32,012 nt of DNA from Sperchopsis tessellata (lineage: Eukaryota; Arthropoda; Insecta; Coleoptera; Hydrophilidae). Below the pieces are notes generated by a model that saw only the letters and a list, made by a program, of their open reading frames with translations, was not told the DNA's origin and did no database searches. The translations under genes and the position numbers were made by a program. This document shows positions 31,657 through 32,012 of this stretch, piece after piece. Position 1 is the stretch's first letter; each line of letters opens with the position of its first letter. The stretch covers positions 1 through 32,012 of the forward strand of contig JAWQRN010000295.1 of the NCBI GenBank assembly GCA_033557685.1, read 5' to 3'.

Positions 31657-31966
31657 CTAGGGATTTGTATTTACATATTTATATTTGCTCTTGGGCTGTA
31701 ATGTTTGGGTGGGGTTATTTATGGCTGTCATTATATTAATTATGGTATTTATTGAATTTTCTAATAGGTGTTGTGCAAATGTTGAATGATATATGTGGGA
31801 TTTTTGATATGTTTTGAGATGTACATTGTATCTTTGATAAAATGACCATGTTGTTTTTCCTATATAAAAATTTTTGCGTGTGGGGCAAGCAGAATGTGTT
31901 GATTATGTTATTTGTGGTTCTAAAATGTTTAAAAAGTTTGGTAATTCTGTATATTTCTGGACCAGT
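31657..31966 (-). pseudogene. Penelope-like GIY-YIG endonuclease domain, fairly intact
   Basis: On the minus strand, TGPEIYRITKLFKHF (31966-31922) matches the segment before the endonuclease in Penelope-like proteins. After a frameshift, an uninterrupted stretch of roughly 75 codons carries CPTRKNFYIGKTTWSFYQRY (about 31888-31830) with the YIG motif preserved, then TFAQHLLENS (about 31782-31753) and IINIMTAINNP (about 31745-31710). It ends in a stop at 31657. The nuclease of this family nicks target DNA for element integration. Partial similarity continues in another frame (KSLEMLNDQKIHHN, about 31670-31630). The rest of the protein would lie beyond the window end. It is a different lineage from the fragment at 29600-30225. 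Confidence 0.7.
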
Positions 31967-32012
31967 GAAGGTTAGATATATGTTGTTGTTGGTTGTCGTG
32001 TGTTTTGGTATT

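Noticed and set aside
1..32012. CRISPR array, operon or prokaryotic mobile island
   Set aside because: No spaced direct-repeat array or bacterial gene organisation. All coding content is eukaryotic.

Overview
This window looks like AT-rich nuclear DNA from an insect. It holds three intact, intronless genes for secreted chemosensory proteins (CSP/OS-D family), each with a TATA box and a polyadenylation signal. Almost everything else that can be recognised is decayed transposon: pogo/Tigger and IS630-Tc1-mariner DNA elements, RTE- and CR1/jockey-like LINEs, a tRNA-derived SINE, Penelope-like elements and a Gypsy-like gag. No bacterial signals are present. The insect order cannot be settled from the sequence. 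No rRNA or genuine tRNA gene was seen.

Layout. 1-385: a minus-strand SINE whose octamer tail runs off the window edge. 965-1470: a pogo transposase N-terminus and a LINE C-terminus. 1961-3665: one DNA transposon with inverted arms of about 370-400 bp around a broken transposase. 4139-4325: a possible last exon of an unknown gene, with its own polyA signal. 5990-7353: inverted arms of about 140-160 bp around a broken copy of an arthropod repeat-encoded protein. 7544-8640: two LINE fragments. 8823-9197: first CSP gene, minus strand. 9850-10300: RTE LINE fragment.

11250-14060 and 18198-20990 form a direct duplication about 6.9 kb apart. Each copy carries one nearly identical CSP gene (12639-13007 and 19505-19873, plus strand), its promoter, and the 3' end of a pogo-like transposon. 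Between the copies lie a jerky-like transposase remnant, a palindromic foldback element flanked by 13-bp direct repeats (15140-15560), and a long RTE LINE (16690-18195). The second copy continues into a longer pogo-like pseudogene up to about 21850.

23270-24920 holds a degraded Gypsy-like gag and a possible protease scrap. 27075-27260 and 29600-32012 hold three or more Penelope-like fragments, two of them head to head, plus two hammerhead-like motifs.

The only genes that clearly look alive are the three CSPs. They encode small secreted helical proteins that bind hydrophobic ligands. CSP1 is divergent from the other two (roughly 60% identical by eye) and is transcribed away from CSP2. CSP2 and CSP3 differ at 11 of 369 coding bases, while the wider duplicate is clearly more diverged, so their coding sequence is constrained or has been homogenised.
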